A stretch of DNA of 64,000 nucleotides from Kingdonia uniflora. Its lineage: Eukaryota; Streptophyta; Magnoliopsida; Ranunculales; Circaeasteraceae. Positions within the stretch are counted from its first letter, which is position 1, and each line of letters begins with the position of its first letter. The notes under the pieces were generated by a model that was given only the letters and a program-made list of their open reading frames with translations, did not search any database and was not told where the DNA came from. This document shows, in pieces, positions 13,782 to 26,012 of the stretch. Location: positions 682,001 to 746,000 of the forward strand of contig JACGCM010001844.1 in assembly GCA_014058105.1 (NCBI GenBank), read 5' to 3'. A program made the translations under genes and the position numbers.

Positions 13782-14366
13782 TGTTAAGCCACGCCGATTC
13801 GATCCGATTAGCTACAAACAATCCAAAGGAATAAACACAACCAAAATGACAAAACACATTTACCGTGGTTCGGCGAATTGCCTACGTCCACACAAACTAG
13901 AGAAAGAGTTTATTCAATGATCCTTGGTTACAATCTCAAACCAATTTGGGGCCTATCAAGGATTTTCTCTCCAAGGATTCCCCACGAATAGATTCTACCA
14001 AGGGTGGCTATCCAAAACCCTAAGTCTTTCTTATATACTTTAGATTCATATTACAATCAACTCAGAACTCGAGGCAAACCCGACGGTAAAAAAGATCTCA
14101 CAAAATAACTCTGTACATTGTCGTTCAAACAACTTTGAGTCTCGTTTGAACGACATCAAACAACCCAAAGAGAAAGGTTTAGTTGGATCAATTTTTTGGC
14201 AAAAAAGTGAAAGTCGCTCGAACGACTATAAGTCTTGTTCAAATGAATTTGAGTCTTCCAACAGAAGACTTTAGCTAGATCAATTTTTAGGATAAAAACC
14301 AAGTTTCGTTCAAAAAGACTATTATAGCCGTTCAAATGACTTTGACCTGAACCCCACAATTCTCCA
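13782..14366 (-). repeat. Copia element 1, 5' LTR
   Basis: 585 bp, TGTTAAGCCACG... to ...ACAATTCTCCA on the plus strand. It contains several TTCGAA-type half palindromes (tcgtttgaacgac near 14,132; gctcgaacgac near 14,215; cgttcaaatgac near 14,330) that also occur in the partner LTR. Confidence 0.9.
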
Positions 14367-15604
14367 ACTCTTTTTTGTTTGTGCCTCATCAAATATTTAA
14401 AACTAACCCAAAAAAACTTAAGTTTATTATCGATTTGCCGATCATGATTCTCTCTCTCAACTCACGATGATTAACGAACCCCTCTCTCTCCCTCTCTCTC
14501 ATTCTCTCTCTCACAGTCTTGGAGACCAAATAAGAAAAACAATCTTTTACTAAAACTCTATAATATTTTTTGAATTAAACCGAAAACTCTTCGCAGAAAC
14601 TCAAAAATATTTTGAAGACTTCCAAACTCTTTAATGATATTTCAATCTCTTAATACCCTAATTGCCAAAACTGAGAAATTGCGACTTACAAGGTATAATT
14701 CTTGTACGAACCGGAGATTGATCGTAATTAAGTCAATAATTTGTCCATCTTGTTTTTGAATCTCTATGTTTCATGTTTTAATTGTGAAAGATTTTTGAAA
14801 TTATGCCATTTTGGTAGAAATAGAATTGGGGGTTTCTTCTAGGAAATATATGTTTTACTAAAAACTAGAGTTGGGTTATTATGAAAGATTCTTGGTTTTC
14901 TTTTAAAAAATAAAGAAAAATTAGTTAGTGGGGGGATTTTTTTAATTCTACCTTGGGCCTCCAAAAGTACAGGGCTGCCTTGGCTGTGTGGGCTATTGGG
15001 ATTAATTTATTTATGTTGTACTGTGCTCACAAGTCCTACTGTCCTTCCAATAGCTATAAATTTTGTGCAATTGCATTATCTCGTTTTAGTGTTGTGCTTG
15101 GTTATTTGAGGTGCTACAAGTATTAGTTCACAACATTTGAAAATAGATCAGTACCACATTTGTTTTGGCATGTTCTCACATTGCAGTTTATAGTTTGACG
15201 TGCTTATATTATTTTTACAGTGAGGTTGTGTACAGATTGCAAGTTCTGCTTTTTAAACCCTACCTAATCTTAATAATTTTCATTGTGGGATTTGAATAAA
15301 GAACCATTAGTTTGGTTAATCTCTGATAAACACTGACAATTTTCAAAAACGCGTTGGTTGAACATAGGTTTTTTAGGCATCGATAAGCATAAAAAAAGGC
15401 AAAAAATATATAAATATGAAGAAATTAAAGCTAAGTGGAAATCTTGCAAAATCCTTCTTGTGCCCCCCAAGTGAAGGGGCACTTCCTTCCCACGCCCCCT
15501 AATTGAAGGGGCTACCAGAGTTTCACCAGAAAACATTTCCCACAAGCTGGTATCTCTAAACTTGATATATAGAAGTGGCTCATATATGCTCCACCCCGGC
15601 ACTT
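14367..15604. other. Unassigned AT-rich DNA
   Basis: No coding domain recognised on either strand. Pyrimidine-rich CTCTCT runs lie at 14,441-14,520. Two inverted words (ccccaagtgaaggggc and ccccctaattgaaggggc) lie around 15,465-15,513 and could form a short hairpin. A stretch near 14,690 (acttacaag|gtataatt) looks like a splice donor, but no exon context supports it. Confidence 0.4.
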
Positions 15605-16212
15605 TGTTGAGAATTGAGGTAGCTAGTCTCTCTTCTACGACAAGAAAGAAATACGGATTTTGTCGAACAAGTAATAAATCATAAAAAATCAAAAAAGGAA
15701 AAAATAACTTACCCAGAGGAGGGAAGTGGAAAATCCTTACAGATAAAAAGCCACTCCCCGCAAATAATCCAATATGATCAAATAGGTTATAAGCAATCTC
15801 TTCAAGCTTTAATAGAGTCTCTCAAACCATAGCTCTCTCTAGAATTTAACTCAGTCAAATACAATAAGAAACGCCCCTAGTATCATTTTTATAGATGGGA
15901 AGTTATTATATTAAGCTGGACTCAAAGTATGGATAATGAGACAAGCCAACGTCTTCACTCCAACCTTCTAAAACTATGTTTATGAAGTTTATTCGAATAG
16001 AGATTAAAGTCTGTTTGAATAAATTAGGTTCTAAGACTTCTGTTCTTATAGACTTTGAGTCTATTCGAATAGACTGCTTTATATTAAAATAGACCAGAGT
16101 CTATTCGAATAAAACATTAAAAAAGCCATTTTTTCTTTTCGTCTTCGATCCTTGCTCGTCCTACGAACTCTGATGAACTTTCACAAATATTTTTCGAGTT
16201 CATATCTTAACA
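15605..16212 (-). repeat. Copia element 2, 3' LTR
   Basis: About 608 bp, collinear with 19,290-19,870 (shared 'agtctctcttct', 'ccactccccgca', 'gacaagccaacgtcttcactcc'). It contains four ATTCGAATA-type palindromes around 16,008-16,110, which have mostly decayed in the partner LTR. Confidence 0.9.
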
Positions 16213-16329
16213 ATCTCCCCCTTGAAATCGAATCTACTGTAACCCATCTCCAGATCTCCAAATGAATTACTCGTACTACCCAGACCTTCAATCATGAAGT
16301 CCCACAAAATTTGTACATGTCGTCATCTT

Positions 16330-17030
16330 CTAAAATGTCCTCACCTTCGTAAACATATCGGTCAGATTCATATCGGTATGAATCTTTACAAGCTTCAATA
16401 CACCATCCTCGAGAAGCGAGCAAAAATAATGATATTGAATATCAATATGCTTGGCCCTAGAGTGAAAAACTGTATTCTTCGTTAAGTGTATCGCACTTTG
16501 ACTATCGCTATACAACTTAGGATGATGTTATTTACCAAGTTCTCTCATTAAAATAATATCCTTGCACACTTCTGTGGCCACAACATATTCCACCTCCGTC
16601 GTAGACAAAGCAACAATCTTTTGTGGCCTCGAAACCTATGTAACAACATCGCTTCCCAATGTAAATACAAACCAACAAGTGTTCTTCCGCATATCAATAT
16701 CACCTGCCATATCAGAATCAACAAAATACTATAAGCATATCCGAGAACCTCCATAACATAATGTCATATCATGAGTCCCCTTTAGATACCTAAGTATAAA
16801 TTTCACAACTCTTAAATGCTCCTTGCCTGGATTACTTATATACCTCCTAGCAACTCCCACTACTTAGGCAATATCCAATCTCTTGCAAATTATAGCGTAC
16901 ATAAAGCTACAAACCACTTATTGATAAGGAACCTTCTACATCTCAATCGCAATCCTTCTGCATCTTCGGACAACACTGTTTTGACAATTTAAAGTGACCT
17001 CCCAATGGAGTACTAATAACCTTAAAATGT
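16330..17030 (-). pseudogene. Copia element 2 RNase H remnant
   Basis: Minus-strand segments read the copia RNase H: KLSKQCCPKMQKD near 17,010-16,965, a decayed central part (16,754-16,548), and the C-terminal part with SDSQSAIHLTKNTVFHSRAK, HIDIQYHYF and HTDMNLTDMFTK (16,515-16,330). It follows the post-integrase region at 17,066 with no reverse transcriptase in between. Several frameshifts are present. Confidence 0.85.
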
Positions 17031-17065
17031 ACCTAGCCGGAGTTTTTTGCATATCTCAACTCCTT

Positions 17066-19260
17066 TCAAAATGTTATTAGAATGTCTAGAACATTAAATT
17101 CCTTGCCTTGATCCAATGCACCAGACTCAACCACGACTTCTTCTACAACCTCTTGAGAGGGTTTAAATTCAATGTCGATACTTTTCGCTACTTCACTTTG
17201 ATTCCTATCCATAGGTACTTTGAAGTCTTTACACAAAATTTCCTCATTGAATTTAACATTACAGCTCCAGATGACTTTCTGATTCTTCGCATCCCAAAAT
17301 TGGTACCCAAACTCATCACCACCATATCCAATGAATATGCAATTTATTGACTTTGCATCCATCTTTGTCCTTGTATCTTAATTATCAAGCACATATGAGA
17401 TACAACCGAAAATACACAAGTGAGAAATGCTTACGTCCTTACATATCCATGCTTCTTCAGGCAATCAAAAGTCCAAAGCCGTTGAAGGCCCTCTATTAAA
17501 CATGTAAACCTCCATACTTGCCAAATCCGCCTAAATACATTTTGGTAATCCTGCGTTGAGTTTCATACTCCTCGTTCATTTATTAATGGTTTAGCTCATA
17601 CGTCTGCAACACCATTGTGTTGTGATGTTTCGGGAATAGCCTTTTGACGCCTAATCCCATTTATCCGTAACTACAGTACTCGCCCCCGTTATCCAACCAA
17701 AGATACTTCAGTTCCAAACTGGTTTCATTTTTAACTTGATCCATCCACTTCTTGAACTTCTTAAGCGCATCCAATTTGTTCTTTACAAAGTAGACCCATA
17801 GTTTACGAGTAGCATCATCGATGAAAGTAACATAATAATGAGAACCACCAAGAGAAGACACCTTGGTTTCCCCCCAAACATCTGCATGAACAAGATCTAG
17901 CTTTTCAGGTTTCCTTGATCTTCTAGTTATTATGAAACTAACTTTCTTTTGCTTAACGAGAACATATTTTTCACAAAACTTAAGATCAGCCTCGTCAAGA
18001 CCCTATAGCTTTCCCCTACAAACCATCATCCTTATCCTTTTCTCACTCATATGACCCAGCCATTTGAGCCAAGTACTTGTATCAATTCCCAGAGTGGTCG
18101 CACAAATAGTAGAAATTATGTTTTGTATTGTATACAACGTTCCTTGTCTTAAGCCTTAAGCTACTACCATAGCCCCCTTTTTAACCTTCCAGAAGTCATC
18201 ACCAAAGGTCCTTAGATATTCATTATTATCTGACAATTGGCTAACCGAGATAAGGTTGCGCCACAATTTGGGTACCAGTCGCAAATTCTTCAAAACCAAC
18301 GTTGCCCCCGAAAGAATCTTTAACCTAACATTTCCCTTTCCAGTAATTGTTCGTACACTCTTATCTCCAAGAAGGATCGTACCAAAGTCACGATTAACAA
18401 TATTGGTTAGGAAACCTACGTTTGCTGCAGCTTGGAATTAGGCACCTGAATCAACTATCCATGACGCATTAATATCACCGCATGAAATAAGTAGAGCCTC
18501 ATTAGAACTAGCCTCTTTATTAAGGTTTATTATATTTTTCTCTTCATCAATAACTTTCTTAGAAGAATTACAATCATGCCTAAAGTAACCCTTCTTTCGA
18601 CAAGTCTAAGACGCAATGGGCACCTTGGACTTTCTCCTTGACTATGAATGACCCCTTCCACTCTTTGGCCCCTTTCAATAGGACCTCCCTCTTTCCTCGA
18701 TGTTCAACACACTGCCATTTGAACTCAAAAAAGGCTATTATCTTCACTCATAATCAAAGAGACCATAGTCTCAAATTTAATGTCTTCCTTCCCCGATAAA
18801 TTGCTCATAGCTGTAATAAACCCTTCCCAACTCTCGGGCATCTTCCCCCAAGAGCCCATGCTCTCTCCTCCTTGGTAAAAGTAATATTTACAGATTCAAG
18901 TTGAGCATGAATAATATTGAACTCACTAATATGAGCTTACACACTACCATTATCTTTCAACTTTAAAGTAAATAAATAACGCAAAACCTTATTTGCCCCA
19001 GATTGTTCCCAATACATAGAGGATAAAGTCTCCATTAAATCCTTCGTTGTCGCAACTTTAGGGATCATAGAATTTGAGATGATAACTCCAACCTAATAGT
19101 TCCAAGCGCCTTACAATCTAGTCGTGCCCACTTTACAGTATCATGATCCACTGGCTTCATGTCAATCTCACCTAGTGGTAAGTCAAGATCTTTCTGATAG
19201 AGATAATCTTCTATTTGCATCTTCCATATCTCTTTATCGACTATCGCTCTTCATCACACA
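17066..19260 (-). pseudogene. Copia element 2 gag-protease-integrase remnant
   Basis: Minus strand, 5' to 3': gag remnant with a zinc-knuckle-like segment near 18,610-18,560; protease with WIVDSGA near 18,465-18,440; pre-integrase 18,430-17,940; integrase core (HYYVTFIDDATRKLWVYFV and LDNGGEY, 17,861-17,661); and the post-integrase segment CIFIGYGGDEFGYQFWD (17,362-17,066). The reverse transcriptase that should follow is gone, so the element would have needed another element's enzyme to move, or the deletion postdates insertion. Stops and frameshifts are frequent. Confidence 0.85.
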
Positions 19261-19289
19261 AGCCCTATAACAAATGCTTTGATATTAGT

Positions 19290-19870
19290 TATTAAGAATC
19301 GAGGTAGATAGTCTCTCTTCTATGACAAGAATGAAATGCTGAAATCGCCGAACAAGTAATAAATAAATAAATAACAAAATAAGGACAAAAATATTTACCC
19401 AAAAGAGGGATGTGGAAAACCCTTCCAGATAAAAAACCACTCCCCGCAAACAATCCACTATAATCAAATATGTTACAAGCAATATCTTCAAGCTTTCACA
19501 AGCTTTAATAGAGTATCTCAAACCCGAGTTCTCTCTAGAATTAAATTTACTGAGATACAATAAGAAACCTCTAATATCCCTTATATAGATGAGAAGTTAT
19601 TATATTAAGTTGGACTCAAAGTACGGATAACGAGACAAGCCAACGTCTTCACTCCAACTTTCTAAAACTGTGTTTAAGATGTCTACTCGACCAGGGATCA
19701 ATGTCTATTTGAATAAAATAGGTTCTAAAATAGCTTTTTATTAAAATAGACCAAAGTCTATTCTAACAGAACATTAAAAAAAACCTATTTTTACTTCTGT
19801 CTTTGATCCTCACTCATCACACAAACTCCGATGAACTTCTACGAACATAATTTTAGTTCATAGCTTAGCA
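19290..19870 (-). repeat. Copia element 2, 5' LTR
   Basis: 581 bp, collinear with the LTR at 15,605. The plus-strand start has decayed from TG to TA (19,290-19,291), while the other end TTAGCA is intact. An extra 'caagctttca' duplication lies near 19,490. Confidence 0.85.
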
Positions 19871-20994
19871 CACTCGAACATATAATGTTGTATAGAATGA
19901 GCTAATACATGTTGCTCTAATAAAATTTTTGTTATGGTTTGATTGGACTATTATTTTTAATTATTATTTTTTCATTCCAATATTAGTAAAGGAAAAAACT
20001 ATTAGAGACTTGCAGAGCATCATCACTCAAAAAGTTCTATAATAAGTGGGACCACCCATTAGAGATGTGAAGAAATTTACATCGTGCAAATATTGAACGT
20101 CTAGGACCTCAAAGTAACAGATAATAAAAAAGAGTTGCAAGATTCCCAGGGGATTTCATTACCCAAAGGATAGGTGTACAAGATCGGGGTACAAATACGA
20201 GTTCGTAGGATAAGGCTAAAGCTTAGCGCCGCAAAATACTAGTTGTAAGGTTATAATGTCATCACCGGTTTGAGTGCTAACGTGCGATAAGGTGACTCGC
20301 TCAGGTGTGAGGACCGAACATATACTTTAAGCTGGTACTATCATAGTGACATAGGGGAGTATATGAACCAAAGCTTTTTGCCATCATACCCTTTCTGGAC
20401 ATAGAAGAATAAGGGGGAGACCTAATTTACTTCTAAAAAATGCTGAAGTGCCAATACTTTAGGCTTGATTGGTTATTTATTGCATTGGGTGTTGCTTTTA
20501 TATTAAAATGTCACACATGCAAGAACAACTGTATGACTCATAATTTGATATCCCACAATAACCTTAAAAATCATTTGCAAACTTGGGCCTACCAAAACTC
20601 ACAATTTGTGGAACATTTCCAACCTCATTCCTATAAGCAGGCCCATCAGTCATTTCAGTCATCTAAACAGTTATTCATATAACCTCACTCTATTAATTAA
20701 CTAAATAATTGAAATTCAGCAACAAGTTTTGTAATTTAAAAAAAAAATGCTTCAATTTCAGCAAAATAAGTTACTATATCAAACTTTTACGGCCAAATCT
20801 ATCTCGAGATTAGAGGCTCGGATAACTCAATTGTCAACCACGTGGAGTGAAATAGAGCATAGAAAACTTTCAAGCAATGAAGAAGCAACAAACATCTCCA
20901 ATAAAATCTTTCTCAGTCACATCTAAATTCAGTCCTCACCATTAAGCCACCAATATCACCATTTATCCTTTCATATGCCAACCTGATAAATTAT
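19871..20994. other. Unassigned DNA
   Basis: No recognisable coding domain on either strand. 20,130-20,420 is less AT-rich than its surroundings and contains stops in all plus frames. An 80-codon plus-strand frame at 20,440 shows no family resemblance. Confidence 0.35.
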
Positions 20995-21213
20995 TTGGGG
21001 GAAACTATGACCGAAATTAAATACTTTTCCCATTCCTCTAATGATTTTTCTAATGATGATGATGGCGAGATAGTATATGAATATATGGAATCGTCATCTC
21101 GTAATAAGGAAACACTTGTAGAATTTACAGATGATGATATTTATACCAAGGTCAAGAAATTGGAAAATGTCGAACCTATTACCGATATTATCAACTTGTT
21201 ATTTCCTATTTAG
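20995..21213 (+). CDS. Short unrecognised acidic ORF
   Basis: 72 codons from ATG to TAG. The protein is acidic, with a run FSNDDDGEIVYEYMESSS, and has no recognised domain. It lies upstream of LINE-derived RNase H sequence in the same orientation, so it may be a fragment of a larger decayed element. There is no promoter or paralog evidence, and it could be chance. Confidence 0.2.
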   Translation: MGETMTEIKYFSHSSNDFSNDDDGEIVYEYMESSSRNKETLVEFTDDDIYTKVKKLENVEPITDIINLLFPI

Positions 21214-21719
21214 TCACTTATGAGTTAGCTCAGCATTGCCTTGAGCCGTGTCTACCTGACACAAATTGCGATATTACAAACCAGTGGGTGGACGAACCTT
21301 CTTTAAAAGATATATTTCTATTATTGGGGCTGGTTCAATATTGGGAACACCTTTACCTACCATCCATGCACCTATGATATATCCAACATCTTCATGTCAC
21401 AAGCCACTTGGGGTACTATAGTTGTTAATGAACTTGACGATTTATTGCGCGATAACTATAGTTGCACCCACTCTATTGATCAATGTTTGAATTATTTCAA
21501 ATACTGGGATGACCATGCAATCCATAAAATAGTGCAAACATTATCACCTGCAAATGAGTCATAGAAACTTGAGCCTAACCCACAACCACCCAATAGATAC
21601 CACTTTACTAGTTAAAGTCACTTTTTAACAAATGATGAATATCAAGACAAAATCTGATGCACAACTTCATTCAAAACCTCAAGATTATAAAAGCACTAAA
21701 TGCTCATTACCACCCAAGA

Positions 21720-22140
21720 TAAGGCAGTAACATAGAGAGCTGCAAATGGTGGCTTCCAACACCAAATGAAGTAAGAATCTGTTATGATCACAACACCGAT
21801 GCAGTGCTGGGCACTTACAATAAATTCATCTGTCACGCTGCAAACTTTATAGCTAAGATCACAACAATTATTCAAGGCGTTCAAAGACCTGTTGCAAATG
21901 GGTGGAGGAATTTTGGGTCGTCTCAGACTCTGCTACAGCTATTAAAGCCTTTACCAAGGACAGAATCCCATGGGCACTCAGAACTACTTGGAACCTTATT
22001 ACTAACCTTATTTTAAATATTTTGTTTAGCCATGTGTAGAGGGAATGTAACTTCTCGGCAGGTTATCTGGCACGGAGAGGCTCAGACCCAACCTAACCAA
22101 TGAAGGAATGGACAAATGGCAAACCAACATATCTAGAAAA
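21720..22140 (+). pseudogene. LINE-derived RNase H fragment
   Basis: The plus strand reads CHAANFIAKITTIIQGVQRP (about 21,832-21,891), then after a frameshift VVSDSATAIKAFTKDRIPWA (about 21,918-21,977), LRTTWNLITNLILNILFSHV and a decayed C-terminus to about 22,130. This is the plant LINE-associated RNase H pattern (AEI..II.G.., .SDS..A...), and it parallels 3,352-3,137 minus closely. It is a broken remnant; the RT is not recognisable upstream. Confidence 0.7.
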
Positions 22141-22219
22141 AATTAAAGATCATTGTACAGAGTACTATAGAATCTAGAAAGACAGAGCTTGAGTTGGAAG
22201 CTTCAAAACAAATTGAAGG

Positions 22220-22495
22220 CAAATATGGTAAAGTCGTTCGAAGGCAATTTTCTAAAGTTTCAACATGTCGAGTCGGATGATAATTCAAAGGCAATTTTCT
22301 ACAGGCCGTTCAAACGAACTTGGAAGTCATTCGAATGAATTGCACGATAATCTCAAAACTGGATTTTTTTCACCTTGTCAAATCAGACGACAATTCAAAG
22401 GTTTTTTCAACTTTTCATTTGAACGACTTTGGTTGTCGTCCGAATGAGTTATGCTCCTGTCGTTCGAAACATACTGGACTCGTTCGAACGAATTA
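22220..22495. repeat. TTCGAA palindrome-rich segment
   Basis: Repeated short palindromes and half sites: gtcgttcgaagg (22,233), TCATTCGAATGA (about 22,327-22,338), gaacgacttt (about 22,421), gtcgttcgaaac (22,459) and the perfect TCGTTCGAACGA (22,480-22,491). Similar words occur at 2.6-2.9 kb and inside both copia LTR pairs. No gene is seen. Confidence 0.6.
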
Positions 22496-23762
22496 CTAGT
22501 TTATTTACTTTGTTTTTTTACTTTTTGTAGAGAGGCCCATATGCAAATGCCCTAGTGACATGAAATAGTGTGTGCCATGGTTGCCTTCCCTTCATCTTCT
22601 ACCATTACTTTTGGATATATATTACTAAAATTCTTGCAAAAAAAAGATAAAATTTTGGTGTATGGGGTTAATTCTTGAAAGTTATCTCAAAGTCAGATTC
22701 CCCAAAAATTAAATAAAGAAAATCTTTATCCTGGGTGATTAGATTCTGAATTATTTTTATGAATCATGATTGCATCAACACAATTAGGTGCAAATAAGGA
22801 AAACCACTATTTTCTATTATATGATTATTCAAGGATACAAACAATTTTGGTATCCCCTTGTTATTCAATAAGACTTTGCAACCTGAATATATTTCATCAA
22901 TTCTTGTAATTTGTACCCCTTTAGACCCATTTTATAATATTCAATTTGGGGGTACATTCATCTGGCTGAAGAGGATAAACTTAGAGCTTCATGGTAGGTG
23001 ACCCAAGGCACTATTAGGTGAGATGTTTGATTTTTTTCCATTTTACTTTCAAATACTGAGGGCAATATTTTATTTAAGTTTGGGGGTAGAAAATACTATT
23101 TAAAATAATTTCATTTTGACAATTTAAGATATATCTTAGGCAAATTTCTAACACTTAAAGTGATTTTATTTTTGCAAAAATATTTGCGGACTAGAAAACT
23201 TGAAAAACTTTAATATTTTTCCAAGTGTGCATTAGAGTATTTTTTTATCTTGATTCAAAATTCGATGTACTACCTTTCGATTAGTAAAAAACTCATATTG
23301 CTCTTAGTATATTTTAAAAACATGAACTTCACTGTAGTTATGCTATCACTAGCTATCAAAAAATTAGCATTTCTGTTTAGAATAATTTTCCCCAAGAGAA
23401 ATAACTCGCTAAAAATAAGTTTATTTTTGAAAGTATAAGGGAAAAGCTAAATTTGCTCTAAAATAAAGTTTCACGGTGCAAGGCATACTGGCATGAGTAA
23501 GAATTGAAAGAAAAAAATAATCCTCAATCTTGAGTATGACCATGAACTATGCGAAATGAGCATGAAAAGTATAACTTGTGAGAATCCTGGGTCTAAGTCA
23601 TGAAGGGGTAACGAACCTCAGTAACCTTAGCCAACTTGCACAGGAACTGTCGACTGAAACTTCTTATTATGGGGAGGCTTTACATAGAAACCATGTATTA
23701 AAAAAATGGCTTGTATAAAAGTAATACTAGAAATACGAATTGACTAAGAAACTTGTTGAAGT
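22496..23762 (+). repeat. Athila-type 3' tail, decayed
   Basis: Between 22,930 and 23,095 the plus strand has two polypurine words TTTGGGGGT (about 22,949 and 23,084) and a segment like the Athila 3' region 'cttgggaggcaacccaag' (decayed as catggtaggtgacccaag near 22,990). Athila-lineage elements carry such a tract before the 3' LTR. The LTR beyond it is not clearly delimited and the Tat element starts at 23,763. No protein domain is recognised. Confidence 0.45.
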
Positions 23763-24318
23763 TGTAGTAACATATTTCCTAGATTCGACGAAGATATGTT
23801 AAATACAGTCAAGTCGAAGGTATCTAATCACTCAAGAAGATTGTGTAGCAGCATTACTCCTAAGATTCGACAAGAAAGGGCTAGAACAATCATATCAAAA
23901 CTATGTAATCATTCAAGAAGATATTCAGTGCACCCCTACAGATCCCAACCTTCTACAGTAACCGTTACACTTTTTCAAATAGAGCCATTGCAAGAGATCT
24001 GAGAAGTTCGCCCACTATCCGTTACAACAGGAGACAAATTATTTGTAACTGCCCGTATCCATTATAAATATAAGCAGGGCACATGTTGAATAGGATATGA
24101 GAACCTTATCATTTTCCTACTTTACAACCATTCTATCAATCAGCAATTGTAATAACTAGCACATATTGTATTTCATCATCATATCTGCCTAGAGGTCATG
24201 GTTTTTCTTAGGTTTTATTGAGTTTTTACGTAAAATCTATTGTGTCCTAGCTTAGAATTGCAATCTCCTTACTATAGAATTGATAAATTTTGCCATCTGG
24301 GAGAACACTTTATTAGAA
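23763..24318 (+). repeat. Tat element, 5' LTR
   Basis: Begins TGTAGTAACATATTTCC and ends beside the primer-binding site. A TATA-like ATTATAAATAT lies near 24,060. It is collinear with 33,133-33,688, which keeps a cleaner TATAAATAC near 33,431. Confidence 0.85.
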
Positions 24319-24319
24319 T

Positions 24320-24337
24320 TGGCACCGTCTGTGGGAA
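24320..24337 (+). other. Primer-binding site, Tat type
   Basis: TGGCACCGTCTGTGGGAA differs by one base from the TGGCGCCGTCTGTGGGAA typical of Tat/Ogre-group elements. It lies one base after the LTR. Confidence 0.85.
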
Positions 24338-24949
24338 AATTCACATTTTCTTTACCAAATGCTCATTTTATCCAATTAATTTCATGATAAACATGAATCT
24401 CATAAGCTCCTAAAGTACTCAGAGAAACAATGAGGATAATCCAGTCACCATCCAACCCAAAACAATCGATTTCCATAATATAATTTTGGAACTTTAGAAG
24501 CAGATGGAGTCTAATAGGTACCAGTGACTGAAAGATTAGAGGATCCATGCTCAGGCCCTTCAAGTTGAGAAAGACGATAGAAGAAAGGCCCTGGATTAAC
24601 AGAGCCAAACTCACCAAAAATGAAATGGATAGTTTATGAAGGCAACAAGATGAAATCACTGGTCGGTAAGGATCACCTCCACAAGCCTTGAGTGAGCATC
24701 AGTCAGAAGTTGTCCAGTAAGAAAGCCTTCCAAGGGAAGACAGAATGCTAATTTCTCAGTCTCAATCAAGGACATCTTGACATTTTGGCATTAAGTCATC
24801 AGTATGGACAACTAAAAGAAGCCGACGAACACGTTATCAAACACCACCACCTCCAGGAAGACCGATTAGAGAATGATTGGGCCCAAAAGGACAAGGAGAT
24901 TTAGATCATCAAGCAATAGCAGAACCAAGCACTCTCTAACAATTCATTA

Positions 24950-25990
24950 CCTTAGATGACTTGAACGACAAGATTCAAGCCATAAATCCATACAATCAAG
25001 GTTGACGATCCGCTCTTGATAGGATAAAGACTAATATGATTTTTCCTCTTCACGAAGTCAAACCAATCCCAGACAATTTCCATATGCCAAAGTTCCACCA
25101 ATATGCAGGCCTCACTGACCCACTCACCCACGTCTGTCACTTTAAAGTAGTTATTGTCCTATACTCTAAACTCAATCATATGTTGTGTCGTCTATTCCAC
25201 ATAAGCCTCAAAAAAGAGCCCCTTAGGTGGTTTCACACCATTCCAAAAAGTTTGATAACCTATTTCGCTCAATTACAATGACACTTCAAGTCTAACTACA
25301 ATCATGCCAAAGAGCGCAAAATAACAGTAGACTCTCTTTTCTTTTGTGAACAAGGGGCAATGGAAACCTTGTTAAATTTCTATGTGCTTCCTATAAGAAA
25401 CAAGGAAAATTGGGAATTCAGATCTCAAGATTGTCATACCGGCATTCACCTCAGCCCTTCACATCAGTTCTAAAGTTTGAAAAGAACTCACACTCTACAA
25501 GCCAAAACCGTTACTGAAATGATTGACGTGGTGAGTAACTACAATGAACTCGAACGGTCCAGGAAAGATAAAATAAAAAGTTCTTCTATTATACATTCCA
25601 ATGGCGTATTCTTACCCCTGCGCTCTAAACCAACAACGAATGTTCTTGCCAAGTAGCATAGGCGCTTCAATGACAACGCCAAAGGAAAAGATGAGAAAAA
25701 AGATTGACCTATCCCAATCTTGCCTCCCATGACTAGCACCCTGTCTGTAATCTTGGCGCTATTGAAGGGGGACGAATTCTTTTGAGAAGCACAGGAGATT
25801 CCAGACGTTCTGAATAAACATTTATGCCAGTATCATAAAGTCCATAGCCATGAGACTGACAACTGTTACTCCCTTATACGAATTTTTAACCGTAAATGTT
25901 GGCAGGAAAGCTCCACAAATATGTGCTCGATGTCCCCAAATTTCTCGAAGAAGAAACAAAATGAAAGGAAGTAAAACAAGAGCAGGGCCA
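24950..25990 (+). pseudogene. Tat element gag remnant
   Basis: The plus strand reads a retrotransposon gag core: FHMPKFHQYAGLTDPLTHV and the hydrophobic block that ends LRWFHTIPKSLITYFAQLQ (25,036-25,281). The 'MP.f..Y.G..DP..H' start and the later W-F...P.SI..F motif are characteristic of Tat-type gag, which forms the capsid of the virus-like particle. Downstream codons to about 25,990 are interrupted by stops. No zinc knuckle is recognised. Confidence 0.75.
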
Positions 25991-26012
25991 TTGTCAAGCT
26001 CAACATCATTAC

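Larger units (their letters stand above)
8844..14366 (-). mobile_element. Ty1/copia element 1 (complete, decayed)
   Basis: Two LTRs (8,844-9,400 and 13,782-14,366) enclose a single minus-strand gag-pol remnant in copia order, with an initiator-Met tRNA primer-binding site beside the right LTR. The domain set and the LTR start TGGARAATTG place it near the Tork/Tnt1-like group. The flanking 5-mers (TTTTC before, ACTCT after) do not match, so the target duplication has decayed or the ends were rearranged. It lies in the leader of the Athila-type element at 7.5-8.8 kb. Confidence 0.9.
15605..19870 (-). mobile_element. Ty1/copia element 2 (RT core deleted)
   Basis: LTRs at 15,605-16,212 and 19,290-19,870 flank a minus-strand copia remnant. 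Flanking 5-mers CACTT (15,600-15,604) and CACTC (19,871-19,875) differ at one base and are a likely target-site duplication. The polypurine tract AAGGGGGAGAT (minus strand, 16,213-16,223) abuts the 3' LTR start TGTTAAGATATG. The primer-binding site next to 19,290 is degraded but recognisable (ctttgatattag for ctctgatacca). Confidence 0.9.

Noticed and set aside
20130..20420. Possible structured RNA in a less AT-rich patch
   Set aside because: No cloverleaf, conserved boxes or compensatory pairing could be supported by eye.
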